Numbered from the stretch's first letter, positions 24,457 to 33,591 are shown. The stretch is 46,099 bases of DNA from Minisyncoccota bacterium (GCA_018063065.1 JAGORB010000003.1:1-46099); one strand, 5' to 3'. Notes: generated from the sequence alone by a model not told the origin. Translations and numbers: made by a program.

Positions 24457-26958
24457 ATGTCTTTTTTAACCGGTTTATTTGACCAAACGGGGTCTAGAAT
24501 AAAGGAATTAAGCCGTCGGGCCGAGGCGGTGGGGGAATGGGAGCCTAAACTCCAGGCTCTTACCGATGAGCAATTGGCCGCTAAGACGGCCGACTTTAGG
24601 GCCCGGTTAGCGGCCGGTGAGACCCTTGATTCTCTCTTGCCAGAGGCTTACGCCACGGTGCGGGAGACCTCACGCCGGACGCTCGGTCAGCGCCATTATG
24701 ATGTGCAATTAATTGGCGGCATGGTCTTGCACGAGCGGGGCATTGCCGAGATGCGCACCGGTGAGGGTAAGACACTGGTAGCCACCTTGCCGGCGTATCT
24801 TAATGCTCTTCCCGGCAAGGGGGTGCACGTGGTCACAGTTAATGATTACTTGGCTCGCCGCGATGCCGTCTGGATGGGGCAAATTTATGCCTTCTTGGGT
24901 CTCTCGGTGGGAGTGCTTAATAATCAAGTCTCTTATATATATGACTCCAGTGCCAAGCTCGATGCCAAGCGTGATGAGGTAGGCGCCTTCCAGGTAATTC
25001 ATGAATTTTTGCGACCCGTGTCTCGGGCCGAGGCATACGCCGCCGATATTACTTACGGCACTAATAATGAATTTGGCTTTGATTACTTGCGCGATAACTT
25101 GGCTTACACGGCCGAGCAAATTGTGGGTCGACGCGATATTGAGACCGGGCGCTACCACTTCGCGATTATCGATGAGGTAGACTCAATTTTAATTGATGAG
25201 TCGCGCACGCCGCTTATTATCTCCGCTCCGGTCGCCGAGTCGGAGAGCTTGTATGGCACCTTTGCTAAAATTGCGACGCAAATGCAACCAGAGGTGGATT
25301 ACACCGTGGATGAGAAGCATAAAGCCATTGCCTTAACCGATGATGGTGTGACTAAAGCCGAGAAATTGTTGGGCGTGGACAATATTTATACCGAGGGCGG
25401 CATTAAACAAGTGCATCATCTAGAAACAGCTATCCGCGCCAAGGCCATTTATCTTAAGGATGTTAATTATGTAATTAAGGACGGCAAGATTGTGATTGTG
25501 GATGAATTTACCGGTCGCTTGCAACCGGGTCGGCGCTGGAGCGAGGGGTTGCACCAAGCGATTGAGGCTAAAGAAGGGGTGAAGGTGGAGCAAGAATCGC
25601 GGACCTTCGCCACGGTTACTCTACAGAATTATTTTAGATTATATGAGAAGTTGGCCGGCATGACCGGTACGGCTAAGACCTCGGCCGAGGAATTCCGCCG
25701 CGTTTATAATTTAGAGGTGGTGTCTATCCCGACTCATCGCGAGAATGCTCGCTTGGATAAAAATGACTTAATCTTCCAAACCGAGAAGGGGAAGTGGCAA
25801 GCCATTAGTCGGAAGGTGAAGGAACTTAATGAGAAGGGCCAGCCGGTACTAATTGGTACCGTCTCAATTGAGAAGAATGAGCTCCTCTCCGCCTATTTAA
25901 CTCGTGAGGGGGTGAAGCATGAGGTCTTAAACGCCAAGAATCACGAGCGGGAGGGCGAGGTGATTGCCGCGGCCGGCCGCGAGAAGGCGGTGACTATCGC
26001 CACCAACTTGGCCGGCCGCGGCGTGGATATTAAGCTGGGCGGTCCTACACCTACCACCGAGGAATATGAATCGGTTAAGGCTAAGGGCGGCCTCTTCGTC
26101 CTTGGTACCGAGCGCCATGAGGCTCGGCGCATTGATAATCAGCTCCGCGGCCGCTCGGGTCGCCAAGGCGACCCGGGGGAGACGCAATTCTTCCTCTCGC
26201 TTGAAGATACTTTAATGCGGGTCTTTGCCTCCGATCGGATTAAGAATATGATGGGGCGCTTTGGTATCCCCGAGGATGAGGCGATTGAAAATAGATTTGT
26301 CTCTAAGGCCCTAGAGAGCGCCCAAGAAAAGATTGAGGGCCTTAACTTTGATGTCCGTAAGCACTTACTTGAGTATGATGATGTGACTAGCCACCAGCGC
26401 CTGACTATTTATGAGCGTCGGCGCCAGGTCTTGTATGGCAATGCTGAATCGATTGAAACTTATTTAGAAGAGGCGATTAGAGCCGGCGTGGAAGGTGAAG
26501 AAGAACAAGAGAAGGTGATTGCCGTCTTGCACGACAAGCGCCGAGAGTTGGGCGATGACACCTTCACTCTCCAAGCGCGTCAGCTTATCTTGCAGGTTAT
26601 TGATATGTTCTGGGTCGAGCACCTCGAGGCCTTAGAATATTTGCGTGGTAGTGTGCGCTTGCGTGCTTATGGCCAGCGGGATCCATTGGTAGAGTTTAAG
26701 CGCGAGGGCTTGCACCTCTTTAAAGAGTTGGAGGCGTCAATCTTTGCCACCCTCTCGCGCCTCTTGCCCAACTTAGGGGCCAATCTCAAGGCCGAGCAAG
26801 CAGAGACTAAAGCCATTCACCAAGACGCCACCTTAATTGGCGAGAAGGCCAGAGAAATTAGTAATGAAGCGGCCACCTCCTCTGAGCCCAAAGTTGGGAG
26901 GAACGATCCGTGCCCCTGTGGCTCCGGCAAAAAGTATAAAAAATGCCACGGGGCGTAA
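24457..26958 (+). CDS. secA: Preprotein translocase ATPase SecA
   Basis: 833 residues, complete. SecA drives proteins through SecYEG using ATP. Visible signatures: the N-terminal DEAD motor with [20 protein letters not shown] (Walker A, about residue 100), [28 protein letters not shown], the Walker [20 protein letters not shown]; the preprotein cross-linking segment; motor domain 2 with [14 protein letters not shown] and RQLRGR-type [12 protein letters not shown]; the helical scaffold domain; and a C-terminal SEC-C zinc motif [17 protein letters not shown]. Slightly shorter than E. coli SecA (901). Its neighbourhood, with many secreted and surface proteins downstream, fits its role. Confidence 0.98.
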   Translation: MSFLTGLFDQTGSRIKELSRRAEAVGEWEPKLQALTDEQLAAKTADFRARLAAGETLDSLLPEAYATVRETSRRTLGQRHYDVQLIGGMVLHERGIAEMRTGEGKTLVATLPAYLNALPGKGVHVVTVNDYLARRDAVWMGQIYAFLGLSVGVLNNQVSYIYDSSAKLDAKRDEVGAFQVIHEFLRPVSRAEAYAADITYGTNNEFGFDYLRDNLAYTAEQIVGRRDIETGRYHFAIIDEVDSILIDESRTPLIISAPVAESESLYGTFAKIATQMQPEVDYTVDEKHKAIALTDDGVTKAEKLLGVDNIYTEGGIKQVHHLETAIRAKAIYLKDVNYVIKDGKIVIVDEFTGRLQPGRRWSEGLHQAIEAKEGVKVEQESRTFATVTLQNYFRLYEKLAGMTGTAKTSAEEFRRVYNLEVVSIPTHRENARLDKNDLIFQTEKGKWQAISRKVKELNEKGQPVLIGTVSIEKNELLSAYLTREGVKHEVLNAKNHEREGEVIAAAGREKAVTIATNLAGRGVDIKLGGPTPTTEEYESVKAKGGLFVLGTERHEARRIDNQLRGRSGRQGDPGETQFFLSLEDTLMRVFASDRIKNMMGRFGIPEDEAIENRFVSKALESAQEKIEGLNFDVRKHLLEYDDVTSHQRLTIYERRRQVLYGNAESIETYLEEAIRAGVEGEEEQEKVIAVLHDKRRELGDDTFTLQARQLILQVIDMFWVEHLEALEYLRGSVRLRAYGQRDPLVEFKREGLHLFKELEASIFATLSRLLPNLGANLKAEQAETKAIHQDATLIGEKAREISNEAATSSEPKVGRNDPCPCGSGKKYKKCHGA

Positions 26959-27007
26959 AAATGTTATTTCAAACACAGTCTTATCGCTTTTGAGTTAAAA
27001 TAAAGAT

Positions 27008-27412
27008 ATGAGTAAATTGGGGCATAGTTGTGGCTTTTTGTGGAATCCGGAGAAGAGGGAGATCTTGCTCCACCTGCGGGACGGTAATACTACTCACTCG
27101 CCTAATAAATGGGCCTTCTTTGGTGGTGGTTGGGAGGAAGGGGAGACCTTGGAGGAGTGCTTTGTACGGGAATTGAAGGAGGAGTTGAATGTAGAGGTAA
27201 AAGTCAGTGAATTAAAGTTGGTGAAGAATTATATTAACGACAGTACTGGCTTGCCCCGCTCTGTTTATATGGTTAAGAGTACTTTACCTAAGAGTGCTAT
27301 GACTTTAAGTGAGGGGGCAGATTTTGACTGGGTGCCATTAGATCGAGCCTTGGATTTAGATCTGGGTCCTCAAACTCGTAAAGATTTAGAAGAAATTATT
27401 CCTCAGTTATAA
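27008..27412 (+). CDS. Nudix hydrolase 1
   Basis: 134 residues, a single Nudix fold. The Nudix box runs GGWEEGETLEECFVRELKEEL (about residues 38-58), with the G, E, R-E and E-E catalytic positions present. Members cleave nucleoside diphosphates linked to another group; NNTHSPNKWAFFGGG-like sequence before the box (here THSPNKWAFFGGGW) resembles ADP-ribose/GDP-sugar or 8-oxo-nucleotide branches. TAAAAT at 26996-27001 puts a predicted transcription start exactly on the ATG (leaderless). First of three consecutive Nudix genes after secA. Substrate unknown. Confidence 0.88.
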   Translation: MSKLGHSCGFLWNPEKREILLHLRDGNTTHSPNKWAFFGGGWEEGETLEECFVRELKEELNVEVKVSELKLVKNYINDSTGLPRSVYMVKSTLPKSAMTLSEGADFDWVPLDRALDLDLGPQTRKDLEEIIPQL

Positions 27413-27421
27413 AAACATTCT

Positions 27422-27841
27422 ATGCACGATCTGCCAAAAGTGGGTGTGGGCGTGATGATCTTAAAAGAAGGGAAGGTTTTGTTAGGTAAACGTAAAGGTT
27501 CCCATGGGGCTGGAGAATATTCTTTCCCTGGTGGTCACTTGGAGTATATGGAAAGCTTTGAAGACTGTGCGAGGCGAGAGATTGAGGAAGAGTGTGGTAT
27601 TAAGGTAAAAAATCTTCGTTTCCAATATCTTACTAATATTACTCAATATGCCCCTAAACATTATACACACGTTGGTTTAATGGGAGAATGGGAATCCGGA
27701 GAGCCTCAAGTATTAGAGCCAGAAAAGGTTGAAGGCTGGGAATGGTATACTCTCGATAGTCTCCCAGAGCCCTTGTTTACCCTTTGTCAGTTGGCTTTTG
27801 ATGCTCATAAAACAGGTAAAGTTTATTATGAGCAGTCGTAA
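27422..27841 (+). CDS. Nudix hydrolase 2 (NUDT15/MutT-like)
   Basis: 139 residues. VGVGVMILKEGKVLLGKRKG leads into GEYSFPGGHLEYMESFEDCA and the Nudix box end RREIEEECGI, all catalytic positions intact. The KRKGSHGxGxYxFPGGHLExxES pattern is that of NUDT15/MTH2-like nucleotide-triphosphate diphosphatases, which remove noncanonical dNTPs. TATAAA at 27408-27413, inside the end of the previous gene, would put a transcription start about 27420, 2 bases before the ATG. Its role as a nucleotide-pool sanitiser is inferred from family resemblance. Confidence 0.88.
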   Translation: MHDLPKVGVGVMILKEGKVLLGKRKGSHGAGEYSFPGGHLEYMESFEDCARREIEEECGIKVKNLRFQYLTNITQYAPKHYTHVGLMGEWESGEPQVLEPEKVEGWEWYTLDSLPEPLFTLCQLAFDAHKTGKVYYEQS

Positions 27842-27869
27842 AAATAGGTCTTAAAGAAAGGAGTGAAAG

Positions 27870-28346
27870 ATGGAAGAAAAGAGGAAAATTACTACCCTGG
27901 TACTCTTGCAAGAAGGCGACAAGATTCTGTTGGGCCTTAAAAAGAGGGGTTTTGGCGTGGGTCGTTGGAACGGCTTTGGGGGTAAGGTCGAACTCGGCGA
28001 GACGGTGTTGGAAGCCGCCGTGCGAGAGATGGTTGATGAATGCGGAATTATAGTTGAGGGTCTGGAGGCTCGAGGCGTAATTGACTTCCGCTTTATTACT
28101 CAGCCGGGACAGGTGATTGAGGTTAACATTTTTGCCGTGAAGGGTTGGAGGGGAGAACCAGTAGAAACAGGGGAGATGAAGCCGGAGTGGTACTCTCTCG
28201 ACACTATCCCTTACTCCCAAATGTGGTCTGACGACATACATTGGTTACCTATCTTTTTGCAAGGAGAGAAGTTTAGGGGCCAGTTCTTGTTCGATACCAA
28301 TGATCAGGTGCTGGAGTATAAATTAGAGATTGTAGCAGAGCTGTAG
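27870..28346 (+). CDS. Nudix hydrolase 3, MTH1 (NUDT1)-like 8-oxo-dGTP diphosphatase
   Basis: 158 residues, nearly the length of human MTH1 (156). Core: LLGLKKRGFGVGRWNGFGGK followed by VELGETVLEAAVREMVDECG. The KKRGFGxGRWNGFGGKV stretch, MKPEWYSLDTIPYSQMWSDD and the C-terminal FRGQFLFD-then-LEYKL pattern match MTH1 across its length. In the Nudix box the first Glu of the usual EE pair is Asp (VDECG), a conservative change that might tune metal binding. It likely hydrolyses 8-oxo-dGTP and related oxidised purine triphosphates. It has a strong Shine-Dalgarno AAAGGAG (27857-27863, 6 bp before ATG), unlike the two Nudix genes before it, and its own terminator. Confidence 0.92.
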   Translation: MEEKRKITTLVLLQEGDKILLGLKKRGFGVGRWNGFGGKVELGETVLEAAVREMVDECGIIVEGLEARGVIDFRFITQPGQVIEVNIFAVKGWRGEPVETGEMKPEWYSLDTIPYSQMWSDDIHWLPIFLQGEKFRGQFLFDTNDQVLEYKLEIVAEL

Positions 28347-28384
28347 CCGCCCGAGGACCCTATGGGGACGAGGGCGGTTTTCTC
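28347..28384 (+). terminator. Rho-independent terminator after Nudix cluster
   Basis: CCGCCC at 28347-28352 pairs with GGGCGG at 28372-28377, with an interrupted inner stem (CCC-TAT-GGG), followed by TTTTCTC. It begins on the base after the stop codon. Confidence 0.75.
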
Positions 28385-28412
28385 TTGACTTGGTGAGATT
28401 TCAGCGCATACT
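28385..28412 (+). promoter_or_regulatory. Candidate promoter for SdrD-B surface protein gene
   Basis: TTGACT (28385-28390), 16-bp spacer, CATACT (28407-28412). A second possibility is TATAAA at 28446-28451, which would give a leader of about 10 nt before the ATG at 28468, in line with the near-leaderless genes elsewhere in the window. No Shine-Dalgarno sequence is present. Confidence 0.45.
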
Positions 28413-28467
28413 CTTATGTATTAAGTCTGGGCTCTAATTAATCCTTATAAATATAGCTTTTATACCT

Positions 28468-31400
28468 ATGACCAAGCTTGCCAACCGCTTTAAGCCTTAT
28501 TTGGCGATGACTGTGAATCTAGCTCTCGTATTCAGTATTGCCCAACCAATTTTATTAACCCCACTTACCACTCGTGCCGCTACCTCTGTTTTTACCGATG
28601 GTTTTGAATCGGTGCCAGAACTTAGTGATTGGACACACGTTGATACTCCGTATTGGGATGTGATCAATAGTGCCCCCGGTGCTCATACTGGTTCCAAACG
28701 AGCCAAGGTAACCGGTACCACTACGACGGAATCTATTTTACTTAAAGCCACTTCCACGGTCGGTTATCAAAATCTCGTCCTATCTTACTGGTATAAATCG
28801 GCAAGTTTAGAAGAAAGTGACGATCTCTATGTTGAGTACACCACTGATGGTTCTACTTGGAATAATTTATTTACCATCAGCGATGGATCCGAGAGTACTG
28901 ATTGGCAAGAAAAAATTCATAACTTACCCGCCTCGACTGATAATAATACCGACTTTGCTTTCCGCTTCCGCAGTTCTTTAGAAAATGGTAGCGATGAGGT
29001 CAACTTTGACGACGTGTCTTTAGTTGGTGATGCTGTGGTAGTAGACAATGAGGAGGAAAATAATGAGGAAGAAGAGGAGCCCGAGGAGACTACCGGTAAT
29101 GCGATTTATGGTCTTAAATATAATGACGCCAACGGCAACGGCCTCCGTGATAATGGCGAGGAGGGCTTAGGTGGCGTGACAATGAAGCTTTACTATGATG
29201 GCGATGTGGCCTCCACCACCGTTACCGCTTGGGACGGCAACTTCGGCTTCGATAATTTAGAAATGGGTGAGAAGTATAAGGTCTGTGAGGAGTTGCCAGA
29301 GGGCTGGCATCAGACTGATCCGACTGCGGACGGTGGCTCCACTTGGCGTGCCGAGGGCCGCAAGAAGTGTGAGAACAATACCTGGGGCTATGAGGTAGAG
29401 ATTAGCGAGCCCGAGGCTTACAGCTTCGAGTTCGGCAATGCTAAGGGTGGCCTCTTGATGGGTATTAAGTACCGCGATAGCAACAACAATGGCACTCGCG
29501 ATGAGGGTGAGCCCAACTTGGCTGATTGGACGATTAGACTTTATGACAGCGAGGGCGAGGAGGTAGCCGAGACCACCACCACTTGGGATGGTTACTTTAC
29601 CTTCAGTGGTTTAACTCCTGGCGATTACACTATCTGTGAAGTTATCCCCGACACCGATGATAATTGGCGCCAGACGGATCCTAATGAGAATGGCGGCAGC
29701 TCTTGGCGCGCCGAGGGCCGCGTCTTCTGTGACGAGGAGGATACTTGGGGCTACAAGGTGGAGGGCTTGAGCTGGGGTGATGAGGAGTACAGTTACGCCT
29801 TCGGCAATGTACCTGGCGCGCTCTTGGGCGGCTGGAAGTACAATGACGCCAATGCCAATGGCCAGCGCGATGGCGCCTTCCCCACCGAGGAGGATGGCGA
29901 GTTGGGCGTGACCAATCATCCAATTAAACTTTATAAACTTGATGAAGAGAATGAGAACGAGTGGGATGAAGTAGCTACCACTTACACAGACTCTGACCTC
30001 TGGGCCAAGGGTATGTTCTACTTCAAGGGCTTAGAACCGGGCGATTATTATATGTGTGAGGAGTTGCCCGCTTTAGGCGAGTGGTTGCAGACTGATCCTA
30101 ATGAGAATGGTGGCTCCACCTGGCGCGCCGATGGCCGCATTGAGTGTCCTAACGGCACTTGGGGTTACATTATTGATGACCTAGATTGGGGCGACGAGAA
30201 TTACAGTTACTCCTTCGGTAATCACAAGTATGCGGCGGTGCGCGTGACCAAGATTGCCGTGCCCGACAATGGCACCTTTGAATTTACTTTAGAGGGTACC
30301 GACAACGATTATGAGAAGACTCTCTCTACTTTTGGCAGTACCGAGGAGGGCTCTCCGCTTGCATTCTTAAAATTACTTCCTGGCGCTTATAAATTAACTG
30401 AGGCTTTACCCGAGGGTTGGGATGGCACGCAAGTTTCTGAATGTACTGACGGTGTTAACAGTGTGGACCCCGGCAGCATTACTCTCACCTCCGGCTTAGA
30501 AGTTAATTGTACTTACAACAACAGCGAGTACGGTGTAGTCTCCGGTTACAAGTTTGAAGACAGGGAGGCCAACGGCACTCGCACCAATCCGACTGACGAG
30601 CCCGGACTTATTGGTTGGACAATTAAGCTTTATCAGGCCACCGGCGAGGAAGGAGCGTTAGAAGAGGTTAAGTCTACCGTTACCGACGCGACCGGCTTCT
30701 ACGCCTTCTCTCAATTAACTCCTGGCACTTATTACACCTGTGAGGTCCCTCAAGGCGGTTGGACTCAGAGTTACCCTGCTAGCGGTCTTACTTGCCCCGA
30801 TGGCGTGACCTTGGCCAATGAGGTGGAGGTAGAGGCCGGCGAGATTAATGCGGGCGAGGACTTCGGTAATTGGCGCGTGGGTGGCATTACCGGCTACAAG
30901 TGGCATGACCTTAATCACGACGGCCTTAAGGATGAAGGCGAGCCCAAGCTCTCTGATTGGACGATCTTTATTGATAGTAATAGCAATGATGTCTGGGATG
31001 GTAGCGAGCCTACCACTACCACCAATGAGAGTGGAGAGTACGCCTTCTCGGGCCTCAATGCCGGTGTGGCTTACAAGGTGCGAGAATTCAATCAAGGTGG
31101 TTGGGTGCAGACTTACCCCGCCGGTGATGGCAGTCAGAATGTAGTGGTGCTCTCGGGCCAGAATGTGAGCGCCAACTTTGGCAATCATGAGGGTGAGATC
31201 CCAGTACCGGACACTGAAGAGCCTTCCACTATTATCACCTCGCCTAATCCAGAGACTGAGTGGATTGACTCGATCTTAATTACCGGTACGACTACTGATA
31301 ACGTGGCCACGGCTTCTACCACTCTCTCCTTCGCTATCTTTAATGGTACTGCTTGTGAGGCTTACAACGAGATTGTGACGCTTGGTAATCCAGACTTAGA

Positions 31401-31971
31401 CGCTGTCTTTGATTGGGTGTACAACTGGATCCCGGGCACTGAGGGCGACTTCTGTATCCAGGCCAATGGTACCGACACCTCCGGCAATGAAGAGCACACC
31501 GCGACTGTCTTCCCGGTTAAATTTGCCAAGGCTACTACTACGCCGCCCGTAGATGAAGATGATGACGACAATAACGGCGGTGGCGGTTCTGGTAATGATG
31601 ACGGTCCAACCAAGAAGTTGACCGATGATGATGACGACACTTCCAATAATAACGGTGGTGGCACTGGTGGCAGTGAGGGTGGTGTAGGCGGTGCGGCCTT
31701 GCTTAACCCTTCTGCCCCCTTAGCGCTCAATAACCCTAACTTGGGCGATGACGCCCCAATTGGCGATGATGAGGGCACGGAGGTGGCTGTAGCCACTACT
31801 ACCGGCACCAGCACCGCCACCACTAGCGTGGTATCCGGCTCCTCGCTCCTGGCGGGTATTGGCGGCCTTGATTGGCTCGGCGCGTGGTGGTTCTGGCTCT
31901 TGATCCTCCTTATTATCCTGGCCATGGGTGGCGGTTACTGGTACTGGAAGAAGAAGCACAACACTTACTAA
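28468..31971 (+). CDS. Large surface protein with SdrD-B-like repeats and C-terminal membrane anchor
   Basis: 1167 residues. An N-terminal signal peptide (about 1-38, cleavage near TRAATS) is followed by a beta-sandwich domain (about 40-188, FTDGFESVPELSDWTHV; choice-of-anchor/MAM-like). Five SdrD-B-like units start about residues 209, 327, 449, 687 and 804 with the pattern G-x-K-Y/W-x-D-x-N-x-N-G-x-R/K-D, each with a calcium-binding-like DxNxNG loop. A prealbumin-like domain (about 590-680) separates units 3 and 4. A further beta domain (about 915-1020) leads to an Asp/Gly-rich spacer and the final helix FWLLILLIILAMGGGYWYW plus KKK. So it is exported by Sec and anchored with its bulk outside. 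Adhesion or an S-layer-like role is inferred. Confidence 0.85.
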   Translation: MTKLANRFKPYLAMTVNLALVFSIAQPILLTPLTTRAATSVFTDGFESVPELSDWTHVDTPYWDVINSAPGAHTGSKRAKVTGTTTTESILLKATSTVGYQNLVLSYWYKSASLEESDDLYVEYTTDGSTWNNLFTISDGSESTDWQEKIHNLPASTDNNTDFAFRFRSSLENGSDEVNFDDVSLVGDAVVVDNEEENNEEEEEPEETTGNAIYGLKYNDANGNGLRDNGEEGLGGVTMKLYYDGDVASTTVTAWDGNFGFDNLEMGEKYKVCEELPEGWHQTDPTADGGSTWRAEGRKKCENNTWGYEVEISEPEAYSFEFGNAKGGLLMGIKYRDSNNNGTRDEGEPNLADWTIRLYDSEGEEVAETTTTWDGYFTFSGLTPGDYTICEVIPDTDDNWRQTDPNENGGSSWRAEGRVFCDEEDTWGYKVEGLSWGDEEYSYAFGNVPGALLGGWKYNDANANGQRDGAFPTEEDGELGVTNHPIKLYKLDEENENEWDEVATTYTDSDLWAKGMFYFKGLEPGDYYMCEELPALGEWLQTDPNENGGSTWRADGRIECPNGTWGYIIDDLDWGDENYSYSFGNHKYAAVRVTKIAVPDNGTFEFTLEGTDNDYEKTLSTFGSTEEGSPLAFLKLLPGAYKLTEALPEGWDGTQVSECTDGVNSVDPGSITLTSGLEVNCTYNNSEYGVVSGYKFEDREANGTRTNPTDEPGLIGWTIKLYQATGEEGALEEVKSTVTDATGFYAFSQLTPGTYYTCEVPQGGWTQSYPASGLTCPDGVTLANEVEVEAGEINAGEDFGNWRVGGITGYKWHDLNHDGLKDEGEPKLSDWTIFIDSNSNDVWDGSEPTTTTNESGEYAFSGLNAGVAYKVREFNQGGWVQTYPAGDGSQNVVVLSGQNVSANFGNHEGEIPVPDTEEPSTIITSPNPETEWIDSILITGTTTDNVATASTTLSFAIFNGTACEAYNEIVTLGNPDLDAVFDWVYNWIPGTEGDFCIQANGTDTSGNEEHTATVFPVKFAKATTTPPVDEDDDDNNGGGGSGNDDGPTKKLTDDDDDTSNNNGGGTGGSEGGVGGAALLNPSAPLALNNPNLGDDAPIGDDEGTEVAVATTTGTSTATTSVVSGSSLLAGIGGLDWLGAWWFWLLILLIILAMGGGYWYWKKKHNTY

Positions 31972-31990
31972 AATTTAAAAATTTATGTCA

Positions 31991-32022
31991 TCAAAAAACG
32001 CCCCTTACGGGGCCTTTTTTGA
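31991..32022. terminator. Bidirectional Rho-independent terminator
   Basis: GCCCC-TTAC-GGGGC (32000-32013) is extended by A6/T6 arms (31993-31998 and 32015-32020) with a C-C mismatch between. On the plus strand it ends the surface-protein gene. Confidence 0.88.
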
Positions 32023-32050
32023 TTTATTTAAGTTTTTTAAAAAATAAAAA

Positions 32051-32078
32051 CCGGCTGGCGATGTTGATCGCCAGCCGG
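32051..32078 (-). terminator. Rho-independent terminator of minus-strand lipoprotein gene
   Basis: A perfect 12-bp stem (32051-32062 with 32067-32078, GTTG loop on the plus strand). On the minus strand the stem is followed by TTTTTATTTTTT, so it terminates the gene at 32094-32723. Confidence 0.88.
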
Positions 32079-32093
32079 AAGGTTCCAGGGTAT

Positions 32094-32723
32094 TTACACA
32101 CTAATTTTCTGTAGTAGGTTAGTCGCGATTTGGCTGTTGGGGTTTATTTTCAACCCCTCCTCCAGACAATCCTTCGCTTTTTTATGATCCCCGGCGTTAA
32201 TGTGTGCTCGGGCTTCAAACAACCATGTGTCCAGGGTTTGAGTCGGGGTCTTTGCGCATTTGCGCGTCTGACCCCATACTTTAGCCGCTTCTCGCCAATC
32301 TGGTTCAATTCCAAATCGGTAAGCAGTGAAGGCGACCTGGCCGTAGTCCCTCCAAATTATGAAATCATTTGGACGACCTTTGGCCGCAGTGCGCGATAAA
32401 CGTACGCACTCGTCGTACATTTTGGCGTCATCCCAACCACGCAGCTCCATTATCTCTTTCCACCGCGTGGTGTAGAGTTGGCTTAGGTTGTACATCACCT
32501 CGGGATTTTTGGGAGACAATTTCAACGCTTGGTCGTAATGCTCCATCGCGGATGCAATACGCCCCACATGCAAGTCGTCATGCGCCTGATCATTGTGATT
32601 GATCACTTCCTGCGACACGTTATCGAAGCTGGCATGGGGCACCATACCTGATCGTGTGGTCTGGCAGGATGACAGCATTATCATCACGACTAATCCACAC
32701 ATCAAGACAATACAATTACGCAT
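32094..32723 (-). CDS. TPR-containing lipoprotein
   Basis: 209 residues. A signal sequence ends in lipobox LSSC (Cys 20), so the mature protein should be lipid-anchored. Residues about 55-95 form a clear TPR (RIASAMEHYDQALKLSPKNP) and a second lies at the C-terminus (DHKKAKDCLEEGLKINPNSQ), with more helical repeat-like sequence between, including a conserved-looking IIWRDYGQVAFTAYRFGIEP. The gene has a consensus promoter, a 5' hairpin, a Shine-Dalgarno AGGAGA (7 bp before ATG) and its own terminator. Balanced, CTG-containing codon use differs from the host-like genes, suggesting transfer. Partner unknown; TPR lipoproteins often serve pilus or secretion assembly. Confidence 0.8.
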   Translation of the reverse strand: MRNCIVLMCGLVVMIMLSSCQTTRSGMVPHASFDNVSQEVINHNDQAHDDLHVGRIASAMEHYDQALKLSPKNPEVMYNLSQLYTTRWKEIMELRGWDDAKMYDECVRLSRTAAKGRPNDFIIWRDYGQVAFTAYRFGIEPDWREAAKVWGQTRKCAKTPTQTLDTWLFEARAHINAGDHKKAKDCLEEGLKINPNSQIATNLLQKISV

Positions 32724-32754
32724 ATCGAGATCTCCTATCCGTTTTTGTCAAAAA

Positions 32755-32771
32755 TAGGGAACCATTCCCTA
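32755..32771 (-). promoter_or_regulatory. 5'-terminal hairpin of the lipoprotein mRNA
   Basis: On the minus strand UAGGGAAUGGUUCCCUA forms a perfect 7-bp stem with a 3-nt UGG loop. It starts at the predicted transcription start (about 32771), so the mRNA would begin with the hairpin, a layout known to protect mRNA 5' ends. Confidence 0.6.
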
Positions 32772-32777
32772 ACTTCT

Positions 32778-32806
32778 ATTATATACTAAATATACTTTTA
32801 TGTCAA
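32778..32806 (-). promoter_or_regulatory. Consensus sigma-70 promoter (minus strand)
   Basis: On the minus strand TTGACA (32801-32806), 17-bp spacer, TATAAT (32778-32783): an exact match to the sigma-70 consensus at both hexamers. It serves the TPR lipoprotein gene. Confidence 0.88.
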
Positions 32807-32847
32807 GTATTGAGTGGCCTGTCATTCTGATGGGAAAATTGGTTGGG

Positions 32848-32856
32848 TGTGGATAA
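32848..32856 (-). other. Isolated consensus DnaA-box sequence (minus strand)
   Basis: TGTGGATAA on the plus strand is the reverse complement of TTATCCACA. It lies between two divergent promoters. A single copy could be chance, or could let DnaA influence these promoters. Confidence 0.3.
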
Positions 32857-32870
32857 CTAATTTGCCAATC

Positions 32871-32898
32871 TTGACAAAAAGTGATGATTGTGTATACT
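32871..32898 (+). promoter_or_regulatory. Sigma-70 promoter of the 32983 gene
   Basis: TTGACA (32871-32876), 16-bp spacer, TATACT (32893-32898). The expected start is about 32905 and the leader about 78 nt, with a possible GC-rich hairpin around GGCC...GGCC (32928-32943). It diverges from the lipoprotein promoter. Confidence 0.82.
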
Positions 32899-32982
32899 CT
32901 GGATAGTTGTTTACACAGTAGTACCAAGGCCAATGTGCGGCCGCGGTTTGTAATAATAAATAAGAAAATGAGGTAGAGACTA

Positions 32983-33522
32983 ATGAAAAAGTTTTTCAAG
33001 TTTTTGGCTAAGGGGGCCATTATCCTCTTGTTCATTGGCTTGTTTGCCTTCACGCTGTCTTCAGAAGAAATGAGAAACAGGGTCGCGGGCTACATCACCG
33101 AGTTCTTTTACGGCGATACGGTGGCCGGCATGGCTTATGATGTAGACGGTCACCCTGTCTTTTTCTCGGATGGGTCTAAGGGTGCAGGGTTGTTTCTACA
33201 GATGGCCCGGATACCGGAAGACCTAAATCAGGTCATGAAGGAAGCAGACGGAAATCTCTGGAAGGGACAAGTGCTACGTCTCACTTGCTCTAAAGACATG
33301 AAGTCTATCCTCCGTATTAGGATAGTAAACGACCGATCTGGGTTCTATACTAAACCAGAAGCACCTCTCCCCCCCGAGGAGGAAGAGAACGGTTTGATGG
33401 CGGAAGTGATGGAAGACTATCGCCCCTTAGATCAACGCTTCCCAGAGGGAGCGAACGTTGAAGAGGCGATTGACAGCTTTTTATCTTTCCACGAAAATTT
33501 GACTCTCGCGAAGGCGAATTAA
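32983..33522 (+). CDS. Unknown protein with N-terminal membrane anchor
   Basis: 179 residues, not recognised. A basic start MKKFFKFLAKG precedes one hydrophobic helix (AIILLFIGLFAFTLS). The outer part includes VAGMAYDVDGHPVFFSDGSK, a region with basic/acidic alternation (KDMKSILRIRIVNDRSG) and an acidic C-terminal tail with PPEEEEN and NVEEAIDSFLSF. A GAGGT ribosome binding site lies 8 bp upstream. The gene has its own promoter and a strong terminator. It is divergent from the TPR lipoprotein and upstream of two pseudopilin genes, so a role in the same surface apparatus is possible but unproven. Confidence 0.7.
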   Translation: MKKFFKFLAKGAIILLFIGLFAFTLSSEEMRNRVAGYITEFFYGDTVAGMAYDVDGHPVFFSDGSKGAGLFLQMARIPEDLNQVMKEADGNLWKGQVLRLTCSKDMKSILRIRIVNDRSGFYTKPEAPLPPEEEENGLMAEVMEDYRPLDQRFPEGANVEEAIDSFLSFHENLTLAKAN

Positions 33523-33548
33523 CCTCATTCGCCGCACACTCCCGAGAT

Positions 33549-33586
33549 GCCCCCAACGCTAGCACGTAGCGTTGGGGGCGTTTTTT
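33549..33586 (+). terminator. Rho-independent terminator
   Basis: A perfect 13-bp stem (33549-33561 with 33567-33579, loop GCACG), one G, then T6 (33581-33586). It ends the 32983 gene. Confidence 0.92.
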
Positions 33587-33591
33587 ATGTA

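Noticed and set aside
24709-25158. Minus-strand ORF of 149 codons
   Set aside because: Antisense to the conserved SecA motor domain; no independent signals.
27777-28241. Minus-strand ORF of 154 codons
   Set aside because: It lies opposite the MTH1-like gene, which has an excellent family match, ribosome binding site and terminator.
31362-31925. Long minus-strand ORF (187 codons) rich in Ser/Pro
   Set aside because: It is antisense to the low-complexity Asp/Gly-rich end of the surface protein; no start signal and composition follow from the sense codons.
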